Of a DNA stretch of 54,539 bases, positions 1 to 13,397 are shown in pieces. Under the pieces are notes generated by a model that searched no databases, was not told where the DNA came from, and saw nothing but the letters and a program-made list of their open reading frames with translations. This DNA comes from Gonapodya sp. JEL0774 (taxonomy: Eukaryota; Monoblepharomycota; Monoblepharidomycetes; Monoblepharidales; Gonapodyaceae), in assembly GCA_027604505.1 (NCBI GenBank), contig JADIIX010000146.1, positions 1-54,539 of the forward strand, in the 5' to 3' direction. The first letter of the stretch is position 1. Each line of letters opens with the position of its first letter. Made by a program: the position numbers and the translations under genes.

Positions 1-445
1 AGTCCAGAATCACACAAGAATGGCTGAAAATAAGCTTTCTGATGACAGAAATCAAATCAGAAAAACTGAAAATGTATAGAGAGATGAAACTGAAGCCAAC
101 CCAGGCTCATAACCTGTTGAGATGGATGTTGGGTTGCTTATCTATATTTTCTCTCTGCACACAACTGAGTTTACAAATTACGCCCTTCACCACACCCAGA
201 TTGACATACAAGCCTTTTTCCACACTCTTTACATTCCTGAGAACAAACAAACTTTGACACTGAACTCGTTTCTGAGCAAACCCCAAAGACAAGAATGCTC
301 AACAATTGAAAGCTGCTTTAAGATCGAGTAAAGCAAAGCATAACTTAGGAATACTTCTCATGGCCTTGTGAAGGGCCATAGCTTGATCAGACATTCTGCA
401 TTCGGGGTGGAAGCCTCCTTGGTGGTGGGTGATTCTTTGTGCAAA
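1..445. other. No gene seen (left edge)
   Basis: I see no convincing coding exon here. The small open frames on both strands look like chance frames in AT-rich sequence. The stretch abuts retroelement scraps and is probably decayed transposon-derived DNA, which is inference from context. Confidence 0.4.
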
Positions 446-724
446 TTAGTCGAGGATATCTGTGAGGAGAATGTGTTTGTAAAGGTGCCAGCTGGTACAT
501 GTTAGCAATATGGGGCGATGCCTGGCAATGTCCAGAGGTGACCCATTCTGTTTCCAGATTGGGATCACCAAGGCTCCACGCCTTGGTGAGGGGATTAGTT
601 CTGCAACAAAAAGAAAATGAAACAAATACACAAGCACCTCAAGAAGTTCCCCCGTTGCATAAGACATGAATTCTGCAGGGACATTGTCTGTGCCCCATGC
701 CTTCCCCTTGGGAAGTTCCACCAA
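446..724 (-). mobile_element. Non-LTR (LINE) reverse-transcriptase fragment
   Basis: The minus-strand frame reads like the start of a LINE-type reverse transcriptase. A GTDNVPAEF motif corresponds to the family GPDGIPAEF motif. It is followed by a segment ending in VIPIWKQNGSPLD and then RHRPILLTCTSWHLYKHI, matching the family pattern (I)VPI.KKGDP.D..NYRPI.L....YKL. Only about 90 residues are open and neither the catalytic YxDD region nor an endonuclease is visible, so this is a broken remnant. It lies upstream of unrelated Copia fragments. Confidence 0.65.
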
Positions 725-952
725 CTTCTTTGGGACTCACGCCACGTCCACTACCTCCTCCACGCTGAGCTCACAGAGGGTCTCATTGTCTGGGTAGGGG
801 AGAATTGGTGTCACATTCTGTTCGCCCCCAAATGTAGAAGCATTAGTATATTACACGCCACCTCCCTCATCTTATATGGGTAGTCTTGTCATACAAATAT
901 ATAGTACACACAACATCATATATACATATAACTCTCCCCCTGATCATGAACA

Positions 953-3240
953 TCAAGATCCATCATTCACATCAGTCATTCCCATAGCAACTAGGTGCTT
1001 CTCAAAGGTTTCCTTTGATAAGGACTTTTTTAAAAGATCAGCAGTATTCAGACTTGTGGGAACGTACAGTAATTGTAGTGTCTTCTTCTCAATTTCTTCA
1101 CGTACAAAGAAATACTTAATATCAAAATGTTTTGTCATTCGATGATTCTTTTGATTATGTGCCAAAGAGATTGTGCCTTTGTTGTCACCAAGTAATTCTT
1201 CAGGTTTCCCCCTTCCAATCAATTCAATATTATCTTGCAAAGGTTGTCGAAGTTCCGTAAAAACCTAGCTATAAAAGCTCCTTTGCCAAATTATGCTGAG
1301 AGACAAATCAGTCAGCTGTTCTTGCTGCCCCAAATTCCAGCTGTTAGCACCTTTGGTTGTCCTTTTCTGCTCAGACGCTTGTCCTCACAGTATTGTTAGC
1401 TTACAAGAGATATGACGTTACATAAACCTTCCAAGGTGTCCAGAAATATGATTTAACCATTTTGCTCCCCCTGACAACATAAACACATAACCCAGGCGGG
1501 ACTTCAAATCCAATTTGTCTGAAGCATATGAGGAATGGTAATATCCATAAAGGTTGGTACAGGTTTTCATCTGCCAAGGATCATTCTTGCGCAGATAAGT
1601 GATTCCAAATGAAGAGTACCCTTCAAGTAATGTAAGAGGTGTAAGAAAGCACTATAATGCTTTGTACTGGGGAGTTGGGGTTTGGCGACACAGACTTTGA
1701 TCCACGTCCCCACCAGGATCAATCCCGTATGCAGCGATGATTGGGCAGATGCATCATCAGAGGGACCCACCAGTGGTTCCACTTTGCAACCTCTTCTTGG
1801 TACACTTGAACGTTGCCCACCTGTTGCAGCAATCTGTCCCCCCTGTGCCCTGCCAATTGTGCTGCATGCTGAGCAGATTACATGGAGACAGGTGCAGATG
1901 GAGTCTCAGTGGGAGAAAACTTTAAGATGAAGGTGAATGGGACTGTGGTTTAAGTAATTGGAGTTAGACCAAACGTTTGGCCCCACCAGTATTTGGATGC
2001 GTGCTTGAGGATTAAGGGGGAGGATCAGGTGACGATCTTGCGTTGGCAGTTTGGACTTGTCTTGTCACACAAAGATTGCATCAACTGCGCAAACAGAGAT
2101 TACTTGACACAGTGTTCTAGAGTTGGACTGGCGGTGGAAAAGTGTCTGCTGTCAATCTACCCCCCTCCGCAAGTTTGATACGGTACCCATGTCATGCATC
2201 ACCTGACCAACCATGCGACATTAGATTTGGGTCCCGTGGTGGTGAGGACTTCGGTGGACTCTATCACCCAGATTGAGTGGAGTTACTGTGGACACGCCAG
2301 GACAGAGGTGGGGTCCTTTAGAGTACCCTAGTACTTTGTAAGCTTTTGTGTGTCTTTTGTTTTTGTGACTGAGGGTAGCCATTTTGTACTTGGTGGTTTT
2401 CAACCCTGGAGGTGAGGGATTAGACTTTAGTAGTATTGGTGATTTACTCTTTAGAGGTTTTTGCCTCAGGAGATGACAACTTCCTTAACAAATCCTTGAT
2501 AAACTTCTTACCAGGATTGCTGAGAGCTTCAGTGAGAACACTGTTGGCAGTAGCACAGTCATGTCAACTAGTAATGACCATGTAATTCACAGCACCAACA
2601 CCAACACTTTCCTCTTCGGTTTTGGGACAATCAGCACTAGATAATATAGCCCCTTGCAGTGTTGGAGTAGACACTGGTAGGCAGTCCAACATTCGAAATT
2701 CTTCTGGAGGAGCAGTAATCTTCTGCTCATTATTGATAGTAATTGTATGAGTAAACAAGTCTCTCAAAGTCGAAGTTCCAGGAAGCCACACAAAGTGCCT
2801 TTAGAAACTTTCCAACACTCTGCTAGTTCTGCAACAAAAAATCATGTTCAGGATCTTCAGGAGCACAAAGGAAGTGAATTGTTTAAATCCCATATCCCTT
2901 AAAGTTTTAATAAATAAGTCATGCCAAACATTCACAGGTTGTTTCAATCCATATCAAGATTTGCGCAGTTTTCACAAGACACCTGTTTTGCTCAATCCAT
3001 GCAGTTGTTCCATATAAACATTTTCAGCACGATCACCATTCCAAAGGGCATTTCCAATATTGAACTGTAAAATTGCATCACCATACTTAGCTGCCAGAGC
3101 TAACAGAATCTTCCAAGACTTCCCATCCATTCGAGCAGCAAAAGTTTGATTGTAATCAATCCCATACTCTTGTGTAAACCCAAGTGCACACCAAAGTGCG
3201 TTGAAACAAATCTTGTCATCCTCCAATTCCTTGGCTGCAA
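953..3240 (-). mobile_element. Degenerate Ty1/Copia pol (RT and RNase H), minus strand
   Basis: Several minus-strand pieces appear in the order expected for a Copia pol. At about 3226-2972 is RT sequence with ALGFTQEYGIDYNQTFA and a later NGDRAENVYMEQLHG, the counterpart of the family motif LNG.L.E.VYM.QP.G. At 2791-2564 is the later RT part with EFRMLDCLPVSTPTLQGA. At 1782-1567 is the connection segment ending in HYLKGTLHLESLI. At about 1535-1430 is the RNase H start with DKLDLKSRLGYVFMLSGGA. At 1240-953 is the RNase H end with GDNKGTISLAHNQKNHRMTK. Stops and frame changes separate them, and the YVDD catalytic segment is not intact. A polypurine tract follows near 935. This is a dead copy. 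Confidence 0.8.
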
Positions 3241-3479
3241 AGAACCATTTGCCAGTCAGTATTGGTGACCTTTTATGAAGTCTTGAGAAGGATACCCATT
3301 TCTGTAGTCCGGGGGAGCCATCAGCTGGTCATCTGGGAAACAGGAGCTTTTGACAGATTTGACAACATATGCAGAATTTGTCTAGCAGCATCATGCTGTC
3401 AAAGAACTATTATGGTTCCACAACATTTTCTCTGAACTTGGAATATCATTGTCATTGAATGTGGAATCAATTCGAAAAG

Positions 3480-3752
3480 GGAAACTGAATGAATTACTTT
3501 TGTATAGCAACAACAAAGGAGCCTTGTCATTAGCTCACAACCAGAAGATACACAACATGATGAAGCATTTTTAACTCAACTATTTCTGTGTTTGTGAGCA
3601 GATCAAGAACAAGACTCTTCAATTGCCATATGTTCCTACAGGAAAGAACACTGCAGATGTTTTAACTAAAGGGATTTGTTCCCGAAGCATAGAGCTGGTA
3701 TGAGAATGTCTGAGGTCCATGGTGGATCACGATGTTCATGATCAGGGGGAGT
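3480..3752 (+). mobile_element. Copia RNase H fragment with polypurine tract, plus strand
   Basis: The plus strand encodes a second Copia RNase H end: NNKGALSLAHNQKIHNMMKHF, then an in-frame stop, then KTLQLPYVPTGKNTADVLTKG. It is homologous to the minus-strand piece at 953-1240 but in opposite orientation. It ends in a polypurine tract (ATCAGGGGGAG) followed by TGTTGGTGAATAG, which resembles the TG start of a 3' LTR. The stop codon shows it is inactive. Confidence 0.7.
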
Positions 3753-3968
3753 GTTGGTGAATAGACACTGTGTACATTATTTGTATGTTTAGCAGGTAAA
3801 CTAATATTAGCCTGTCGTCATAGATGAGCGATACCAACTGGAATATATGCTGTGTTGCACATCAGAGAGAGAGCTACGAATCTGACATTAGTTGCAGAGT
3901 AAGGCAAAACTGACAGATACAAAAGTGGTCCCTGAGTGAAAGCTGTGCATTTTTGGAGATAGCAAGTA
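3753..3968 (+). repeat. Possible 3' LTR remnant
   Basis: Sequence directly after the polypurine tract begins TGTTGGTG, as Copia LTRs often do. It has no coding potential and runs up to the stop codon of the VPS9-domain gene on the other strand. I could not identify the CA end or a second LTR copy, so the extent is a guess. Confidence 0.3.
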
Positions 3969-6377
3969 CTACAAAGACACTTCATCTTGTACACTAAGTG
4001 AGAGAGCAATAGCAACCTGCAGCTCAAACTCTTCATCTGAGCTTGGGTGCTCTACCTGACCATCAGTGGGGTCTTTTGGAGCTGTACCGCCTTTCCAAGC
4101 TTGAGGTGGTGTCAGAGGACTGCTATTTGCATGCCCTTTCCCAAGCCTTTCAGAGACACTGGTAACATCAAAAGTTCGAACAAGGTCACCCAAGCCCTGG
4201 CTAAGTCTGTCAAACCCTTGACCCATCCAAGATGTGAACTGGACTAAGTCAGTGGCTACCATATCTCCTTCTGTTCTAGTTGCTTGGCTTGCAACACTTC
4301 CAGGCAAGGGTAAGTTTGAGGGTTCCACTGTGTTTGTGTGCAGAATATTCTTCTCACGGTCTCTCTGTGCATCTGCATTTGCTTGCCTTAATTCTGCTGC
4401 AGAAATCTCCATCAGCCTTGGAAGCAACATTGTTATTGTGTCTGACGTAGTCACAACATACTTATTCTTACCTATTATACTCCTGTGAATCTATTGTTAA
4501 TGAAGTAACATTGAGGGTTTCCACAAAGGATGTGGCACCAATCTTGAAATTGATGGATGCAATAATGCACAGGGAACACAGAAAAATACACAGACATACC
4601 AAAGTAGTTAAGGCCCAGCTAGAGTACCCCGCTTGCAAATGTTCTGGTGCCCGGAATCGCAAAATGTACTGCAAATTTGAATGCAACTTTTCTGGTGCCT
4701 GTTTCACAATCAAAAAAACTAATGCAGGGATAATGTTATCAGCATTAGCATTGCAGGCAGTCATATTGTTCTGTTGATCAGTTGAAGAAACCAGCATGCC
4801 TGTTGTAAAATAGTCATTTGTCCAATGAGCTGGTATGCCATGTGAACTGGATGAATGGTGCTCACCAGCGATTATGCGTATGCTATTTGTTATGCATATC
4901 AATTTATCCTTTGGTGCTTTGTAGTTGTTAATTTGCTGGAGTTCTGTTGTACAACACATTATACATATGAGAATCACACAGGAACCTTATTGTTCTCCAT
5001 CTAACAAACCTTTGCCAGCCACATTCCACAGGGATCTTCTCTTAGGGTCAAGATGGAGGTCCAGATGAGATTCTTCAATCCACCTGTGAAGGCCAATCTT
5101 GTTCTCAAGAAGCAGATCATGCTCCACATCCTCTGGAGGGGCAAAGGTCCTGTTAAAAAACAGTTATAGAGCTCTTAATTGTTGGTGCTGATCTGGAAAG
5201 TTTTCCTTCAAGGTGCAAACTTACAGATGTGCAAGTTTGCTCATAACTAATTTTTCAACACCTTCATTTGCCACAGCAAGTTCATTTTCTGATGCGTTCT
5301 TGAACAGGGTGTTGTCTTGAATACAGACAGACATGAACTGTACAAAATGATTTCACCCATTTCAAGAGATCAGGAAGTACTCTTTGCAAACAGAGCTAGC
5401 AGCCTGAAGACGTTTCATTACCTGATAAAATTGGTGTACTTGCGCAGCCTGACGGGTAGGGCTACTACCACCGTGATTAGGGAACTGGGACAAGAAGCTA
5501 TTATTTGTTCACAAACTATTAAGAAGGGCGTTGTCATATACAAGTGGTGCACTTACTTCCGAAGGTAATGTCGGATGGTAATTGCGTCGTCACTTTTGAG
5601 TTTGTCAACAAACCACGCAAATCCCAATGATTCTGTCCCCCTTTGTCCATTGTGTTCGGATCCTGACACTGTAACTGGGGTTGGTGGGACAGACTGTGAT
5701 GCTGAAGATAGGTGTGCAACCGCTGTAATAACACTTGGCTGTGCAAGAGATCCATGTGCAGATTCTGTGGAAAGTACTGGCGGTGAGGGTGCTGATGCTG
5801 GAGAGCTATGACTAGCTAGCCCATGTTGTCGAGAAGGAGAAGCGGACCGTCCACGGACCAAGGCACTGGAAGACGTATGAAGAATGTTGGAAACACGGGA
5901 CGCACCAGCAGGACCCGCAATTGCATTGAAGACAGAGGTGGGTTTCCAGATCGAGGAGAACGATGACGAGGACTGGCCAAGGGATTCAGGACTCTCAGTT
6001 CGAGAACGTGGGATTGCGATGTCGGATGCTCTCGTGGTGCCACCTGCGATGTGATGTTGGAGTAGGCGAGCAGTTGGGGTTTGTACGCTCGTGAGTGTGC
6101 TACCCGTGGAGAGGAGAGAAGGCTCTCCTTGAGTGGCCGCTCGAGAAAGCTCCCGCTGCTCGTGTTCTATGAGTTTCTGTGCCAACCGACTGATGGTGGA
6201 GGAAGGAGCATTGGCGAAACTTAGAGGACCCATCATTCGAGCTTACAAACGACTCAATGGCATTACTTTCCTGTCGGCGTCGAGCTGCCTCCTCCTCAAT
6301 TCATCTGCAACGACGTCCTCCGAATGCTGTAAGAGCCTTGCAATCTCTGCATCATTCGATGTATCGACTGTTGTCAT
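3969..6377 (-). CDS. VPS9-domain Rab GEF with C-terminal UIM
   Basis: Predicted guanine-nucleotide exchange factor for Rab5-type GTPases in endosomal transport. Exons read from splice signals (minus strand): 6377-6267, 6176-5557, 5497-5422, 5337-5225, 5149-5010, 4943-4866, 4799-4600, 4542-4472, 4416-3969. The start is an ATG opening MTTVDTSNDAEIARLLQHSE. A long Ser/Pro-rich linker follows. The VPS9 domain begins near FLSQFPNHGG and contains QVHQFYQ, NEGVEKLVMSKL, YKAPKDKLICITNSI, NADNIIPALVFLIVKQAPEK, LHSNLQYILRFR and SFVETLNVTSLTI, all matching the Rabex-5/Vps9 pattern in order. The C-terminus carries DEEFELQVAIALSLS, a good ubiquitin-interacting motif. Fungal Vps9 usually has a CUE domain instead. 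A further intron inside the last exon is possible. The N-terminal exon junction is my inference. Confidence 0.9.
3985..4045 (-). other. Ubiquitin-interacting motif within the VPS9-domain protein
   Basis: The encoded peptide has an acidic cluster, then a hydrophobic residue, then Ala and Ser in the spacing of the UIM consensus (acidic residues, hydrophobic-x-x-Ala-hydrophobic-x-x-Ser). It lies about ten residues from the stop codon. Confidence 0.75.
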
Positions 6378-6771
6378 CAGTCAGCAGTACACGTCGTGCG
6401 CTTTAACAGCGGTCGTTCAGATCTGCACACGTTAGCAGTGGACGGAAGTGTACAGGAACTCTGTGTCAATGTGTACGAATTTGCATTCACCCAATTTCGG
6501 TGGGAACGGCACAGGGTTTTCGCAGAGAGAGATGTTTTACAGCGACAGTGGTTATGCAATTGATAGCATATGTAAATTTCGAAGTTTTAATAATGGATAA
6601 CGAAATTGTAACAGCGTGTTGCATTTCATCTCTTCCCTTTCCTGTGGTGGAGCACTAGTCTGTGGCCATTCTCGTGGGAGGCTTTCGGCAAGTGAAACAC
6701 GAACTTGCCCACGCAAGCGTTCTGCGTAAAACTTCCGACACCTTCTGTACCAACACACCGTTCAAGCAATC

Positions 6772-7712
<941 letters not shown>

Positions 7713-8025
7713 GGCAGGTGTAGGGGTGGGAGAAAAGAACTGGGGGGTTTCTGTTGCTTGCATGATGTGATGAGCGAATATTGTTGCTAGGAGGGGTGAT
7801 TTAAAGGGATCTTCTGCGCAAGAAAGACATGCATGTACATTCCAATCATTTTTTTGTGTTCTTTTCTTCGAGTGAGACGAATTGCGTAAGGTGTGTATGG
7901 AGAGATAACATAGGGGGGTTTCCAGGTGTCTCCACTCTTCCTCATTTGGGTACCAGAAAAGTCAAAAATCACTTCAGAGGAACTTAAAACACCTTAAAGT
8001 TGACTAGCAAGATTTCACATGATAA
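7713..8025. other. Convergent 3' intergenic stretch
   Basis: This lies between the stop codons of ATG8 (+) and adrenodoxin reductase (-). It presumably holds both 3' UTRs. I see no further gene. Confidence 0.6.
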
Positions 8026-10007
8026 CTATCTCCCAAGCAATTTTGCAACCTCCATAGAATCTGTGATTTTCTCACGTGGTTTTCCCATGGCTGCGCCCCT
8101 CCTTTCCTCCTCCTTTTCGAGCACCTTCCAGTCTTCATACGTGACAGGATGGACCCCTTTGCTTTTCAAAGCTTCTACGATATGGGCTCCCTCTGGATCC
8201 CGGGCACTCGCTCGGAGGGTACCCGCCGCCACATCATCGAAAATAGACGCAGCCGTCTCTTGGGCATCCAGGAGCGTGCTGGCAATAACGCCGGTGGGAC
8301 CGCGTTTGAGCCAACCGGAGACATAGAGGCCTGGGATGGGATCTTCGGAAATGAACTCCTTAAACGGGGTGGGAATACTGGTTGGCTTGAGGAACTAGAG
8401 ATAATGAGAGCGACAGAGAGAAATGGCTCGAAGTAGCGGAGTAACCTCACAATTGCGCCCTCATACACACGTCCGCGGATGTTGGGAACCACACCCCGCT
8501 CTTCGTCGAAAGGTACACCATCCACCTGGATGCTCCGATAGCCAATGCTTCGAAAAATGACTCCACATTCAAGTATTTCCGTCTCCTCTGTGGCAATGCT
8601 ACGAGGATTGTTTGAGGGACCAGACGGAACATTGATGGTAAGCATTAAGCCTCGGACATTGCGCTCAGAACTGACAACAGTAGTCGATGTGAGCACCTCT
8701 TTTGGGGTGCGCCAGAACTTGAGCTCCCATGATTGGTCCACGGATGTGTTCGCTATGATGACGTCGTTCTCTATGTTTCCTCTGGACCTTGTCTTCTTGG
8801 TTGCGACACTGTCTGCATTGTCCAATCCCTTCTCGAGAATCCCCATGAGGCGCTTGCGAGGTCGGTCGTGATCCAGGACACTGGTGCCCGCAGCAACCTC
8901 ACGAGAAAGAAGGTCTGCATCGATGAGGAGTCTAGATCGGGGTAAGGTGAACATTTCGCGGAGCTCTTTCGCGGTGAATGCGATCTGTCAGATGCGCGTC
9001 CCGCGTGCGGATGGCGTTTATGTGGAGAAAGAGGGGGACGATGTCAAACCGAGGCCAAAAAATGGTGTGATAGGACATCTCACCTGAAGAGGGCCGCGTC
9101 TCCCAATCAAAGTCACCTTACGTACCCTGCTCCTCGACAGTTTCTCCACGGCATATTGAGACATATCAGTCTTGGCAAGCCATTCTACCGGAGAAAGTAG
9201 CATCCTTGCCACATCCAGCGCGACATTTCCGTGTCCTATAATGACTGCATGATCCGTCGATTCTAGATCCACTTTCAAATCGGAGAAGCCAGGCATGCCG
9301 TTATACCATGCAACAAATTCGCGAGCCGAGAGAACTCCTTTGGCATCCTCTCCTGGGATACCTAATCGCCGGTCCAAGGTCGCACCATACGAGAGGATGA
9401 CAGCGTCATAGTACGCTTTGAGTGAGGGAAGGTCGATATCACTAGGGAACGAAACTCCTCCAAAGAACCGGACGCGCGGAGACGCCGCTATGGAGTCAAA
9501 TTTGTTGACGACATTCTGATGTGATGTCGACCTTTTCAATCACAGGGAAGTGGACTGATGCTGATATCAAATACCTTAACTTCTGGATGGTCCGGGGCGA
9601 CTCCGTAACGGGCAAGGCCGTATGGAAATGGAAGCTTCTCGAATAGGTCCACCGTCGCATTTGGAAGATACCCGAGCAGCTTATCAGCGGTGTAAAACCC
9701 AGCTTAGCCAATGACGATAACATGAGATTGAATGGCAACCTAATGTAAGAGAATGAATCTCACCAGGGCCACTGCCTACGATCGCGAAACGTAGAGGCTG
9801 GTGCTGTGTGCCGACCTCAGTGAAATACGGCTGACGATTCCATTTCAAGGAGAAGGCACTGCTTGAGGCATCGTTCAAAGCTCGTCGATGATTTTCCCTT
9901 CTAGTGAATCTTGGACGCCATACCGCTTCAAGGAATTTAGATGAAGATCGTGTAATTTGGGACATTTTCTGTATCTGGCCCATCGAGTCACCAACAGGTA
10001 AGTACAT
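8026..10007 (-). CDS. ARH1: NADPH:adrenodoxin oxidoreductase, mitochondrial
   Basis: Flavoprotein that passes electrons from NADPH to mitochondrial ferredoxin, for Fe-S cluster, heme A and sterol chemistry. The N-terminal part has [10 protein letters not shown], the FAD-binding GxGxxG motif. The middle exon has [51 protein letters not shown] (NADPH-binding motif) and [15 protein letters not shown]. The C-terminal exons contain [47 protein letters not shown] and a final [11 protein letters not shown] region. The order and motifs match the family along its whole length. The first ATG gives [14 protein letters not shown]; the ATG 14 codons later starts [10 protein letters not shown] and a basic, serine-rich stretch that looks like a mitochondrial presequence, so either may be used. 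Exon edges were not all fixed. Confidence 0.93.
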
Positions 10008-10417
10008 ACGTAATAGCTCAGTGACTTCCAGTCTCCCACGGTATGGTGAAGAGAACTACAGAAACACTACATTTCATGACCTGTTTCTGATCGGATCGGA
10101 CCAAATAGCGAACTACCGGAAAGTGACGGAGAAAGTCACCCAAGCATCCGCCTACATCCAGGTCATCGCAGCAAACAAGTTCGGTCTTCCAATTATCCTG
10201 TCGCTGCAAGCATTTTGAGTCGTATTCCGCTGTTCGACATAATGCGAAACTCCCTGGGCCTCAGAGTCGAAGACTGACAGAAGTTGTGAATCAGCATATT
10301 CTAGCGCGCGTGAACTGTCTCTGTTATTTCAGATGGGTGGCGCATTGGTTGAACTGTTTATCTTCAGTCGCGGTTTATGATGTCATCCTGAATGTTGACT
10401 TACTTTTCGAAACTTCC
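10008..10417. other. Intergenic stretch between ARH1 start and ProRS stop
   Basis: It should contain the ARH1 promoter and 5' UTR and the ProRS 3' UTR. I see no convincing exon or RNA gene. Confidence 0.5.
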
Positions 10418-13397
10418 TCATAACCCCCCCAACTTCGACTCGAAATAGCTGACAAGATCACTTTCGTCAATTGAAATCACATCACGCGCCCCAGTTTTTC
10501 TGTCCACAATTTCCACGGTTCCCTCCTTCAGAAACCCTTTCCCAATGATGACCAAGTACGGATATCCCACAAGCTCAGCATCAGTCAGTTTGTATCCGGC
10601 CGGCAAATGTCGATCATCGATCACACAGTCAAAAAAGTTTGGTAGCAGTGACCGTGCCTTCTCTAGAGTGTCATACATCCTCTCCGATGCCTCGACCAAA
10701 CGCGCATTGTTGATTTGCATCGCCTTTGCCTTCTCCGAAAGCTGCAGATCAGTGTCAACTTCACGTCCCGATCCTGCTCTGCCGCCGAATAACGGCGCAA
10801 TGCACACAGTGTAGGGTGCCACTGCCGATGGCCACACAACCCCTTTGTCGTCCCTACCCGCTTCTACGACTGATGCTAAGACCCTGGTTACCCCAACACC
10901 GTAGCATCCCATATGGACGGGTGCATGGGATGTCTTTCCCGTCACAGGGTCGGGTCGGGTGAAAGTCGCACCGAGTGGTTCCGAATATCGCGTACCCAGC
11001 ACAAAGGTGTGTGCAACTTCCACCGCACGGTGGGAAACGAGAGGGGTCACCTGATGTAGGTCAGACCGTTGTATGGAACTATCATCTCCGCGAACATGTG
11101 CAGGCTTATGTGCACATGAAGCACACAAGTCACCTTCCTCAACCTCGTGCACATCCACCAATTGCGTAAGCTTGCTCATTTCCAAAAATCTGTCTGCAAG
11201 CCAGCTCGTTCCGTCGCCCAATTCTTCCCGGACAGCTGCGTATTGGTCCTGTTTGTCGCTCGCGGGATATCGTAAGCTTTCATCCAACAATACGACCGCC
11301 TGCCCCGAAATCTCCCCTAATGATGGCCAATTGAATCCGTTACCTTCTAATCCACCAGACCCGGCAGTGCGACTAACCAACGGTGAGTCCAAGAAGTTTA
11401 TTTCTCGAGATTTCAGGCCAGGCAGACCTCGTAGCTTGACCTCATTGAGCCGCCGACCAGATCTCAGCACAACAATCAAAAGCTCGCATTTTGTGTTGTC
11501 ATTGAGATTGTGTGTGGATTTTGAAATGGTGGGAGATGCAAGAGGCGGTTTTTGCCCAACTGCCAAACGGACGTCAAAGCAACCAGACCCGAGATGTGGA
11601 AGAGATTTTATCACGTCATCCAAGTCCGAGCCTAGAATCGATTCGATACCAGAAACGTTTAGTAGATTACGGATTCGGAGTTCCGCGTCAGATGCTGTCC
11701 GGGATTGGGTGGTGGCAAGTTCGGACGAGGGGGTGGCAAGAGGAACTCCGATTGCGCGCTCGACATTTGCGGCATATCCACATGAATTGCAGTGGATAAG
11801 AGTGTCTTCACCGACTAATTGTGTTAGTTGAGTCACATGGAAAAGGAAGCAAACAGGGTGGTTGGTCGGGCAGTGTAGGAACAGAAACGTCCAATCCAAA
11901 ACCATGCGTCAGAAACCGACAAAATACAATGGGCCACACACCTGGCGTAATCACGTGGTACTCGTGTGAAAGGTTCCCCCCGATAGTACCACTGTCGGCT
12001 TCAGCCTGTACGGAAAGGACATTGTTAGATGAAGATTAGCGACTCTAGTGCACTGGCGCATCGAAAATTGTGCTCCCTCGAGAACTCTCTTGCTTACAGT
12101 TTGAACTCACCTCTACCACCCTTACACCAATCCTCTCAAAAATTCGTCTATACGCTCCCCTCACTTCCTCGTACGTCGATACCGCTCCATCTTCATCCAC
12201 GTCAAAGGTATAAAGATCTTTCATTGTAAACTCCCTCGCCCTGAGTAATCCACCTCGAGGTCGACGCTCGTCTCGGAATTTGGTGCCGACTTGGTACAGA
12301 CGCAGTGGAAGAAGTCGGGATGATGTGAGGTGGGCACCGACAAGGGATGTAATCTCCTCTTCATGGGTGGGGGAGAGGAGAAAGGGTGAGCGTTTGCGGT
12401 CGTGGAGGCGGAACAGCTTGCAGGATAAAGAAGAAAAAATGAGCGAGGGTGGAGCTTGAGTTGCAACGGATTGCGAGAGGCTCAGTCCGATTCAGAGTGT
12501 CGGTAGCCCAAGCTTTATATTGGTCAAACGAGTGAAGATGCCTCACAGATGCCTACCAGGACTTCACGTCAAATCAAAAGCAAGACACTCACGTCCGGTC
12601 CGTAGGCCTCGTACCGTCCAGTAACTTTCCAGTTTTCTGGAGCGAGGAGTAGCGGTAATCGGAGTTTTTGGGCACCTGTGGGGATGGTGGAGGGATTTTG
12701 TGGGGATGACGCGGTCCCGTTAGCTTAAGGATTGTGGTGCCTTCGCATCCACAAGCAAGGAGAGGATAGATAGTCTGTCGTAGTCGCGCTTTCTGAAGAA
12801 ACAACAATAATCCGCGACACTCATTCGAGCACAGATAAAAGGGGTCCAGCGAAAAGCAGCGAGAGCATAAACAGCTCCTGAGGGAGCCCCACGTACCTAT
12901 CGCATACATTTCGTCATCAAGTATAGCCTCAATTTTGTTGAGGGCACGAAGACCGAGCGGGAGTAGGGAGAAGATGCCTGACGAGGACTTGGAGCAGTCG
13001 GGAGTCAGCCCGAAATCCCAAAACAATTCATCGCACAAATACGTATGTAAAGTAAGGCACGTTACCTGGGGACTAGAAGCCAACAACGTACCTGCCTCAC
13101 GAGTCCTGCATTGAGCATGAGATTATAGCTTTGGGACTGCAGTGGCCCATCGTGATGCCCTGATGGAGGCACTTGCGTCGGCAGAAACGAATGCGTAAGT
13201 GAATGCCGGTACTTAGGTGCCCGCATTTGTCGCCGTTTCGGTCCCTGACTCGGGATCGGCGATGCAGCCGATGAAGAATGGCGAGACAAACCACCAAGCT
13301 GCGGCATAGCAATGAATTGGACAGTGTGCCATGTTTTTGACTGCGATTTAGCAAGCCTCAAGCTTGACCCCGAAAGCTCAAAAGCGCCGATGAGCAT
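10418..13397 (-). CDS. Prolyl-tRNA synthetase, bacterial-type, mitochondrial
   Basis: Charges mitochondrial tRNA-Pro. The first exon begins MLIGAFEL and, after a basic/Ser-rich leader, reaches YNLMLNAGLVRQ. The next exons give SGIFSLLPLGLRALNKIE, then KLRLPLLLAPENWKVTGR, RLHDRKRSPFLLSPTHEEEI (motif 2 region), YQVGTKFRDERRPRGGLLRA and REFTMKDLYTFDVDEDGAV. The long 3' exon has HCNSCGYAANVERA, an insertion-domain region of about 200 residues as in bacterial-type enzymes, then VAHTFVLGTRYSEPLGA, HMGCYGVGVTRVLASVVEA (motif 3) and an anticodon-binding domain with PYTVCIAPL and LVIIGKGFLKEGTVEI. The editing-like insertion appears divergent. A second in-frame ATG (MPQLGGLSRH) could be the start of the targeting peptide. 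Exon edges in the 5' half are approximate. Confidence 0.92.

Noticed and set aside
11073-11831. 252-codon plus-strand open frame
   Set aside because: It is antisense to the well-supported ProRS exon; Ser/Arg-rich content is typical of a shadow.
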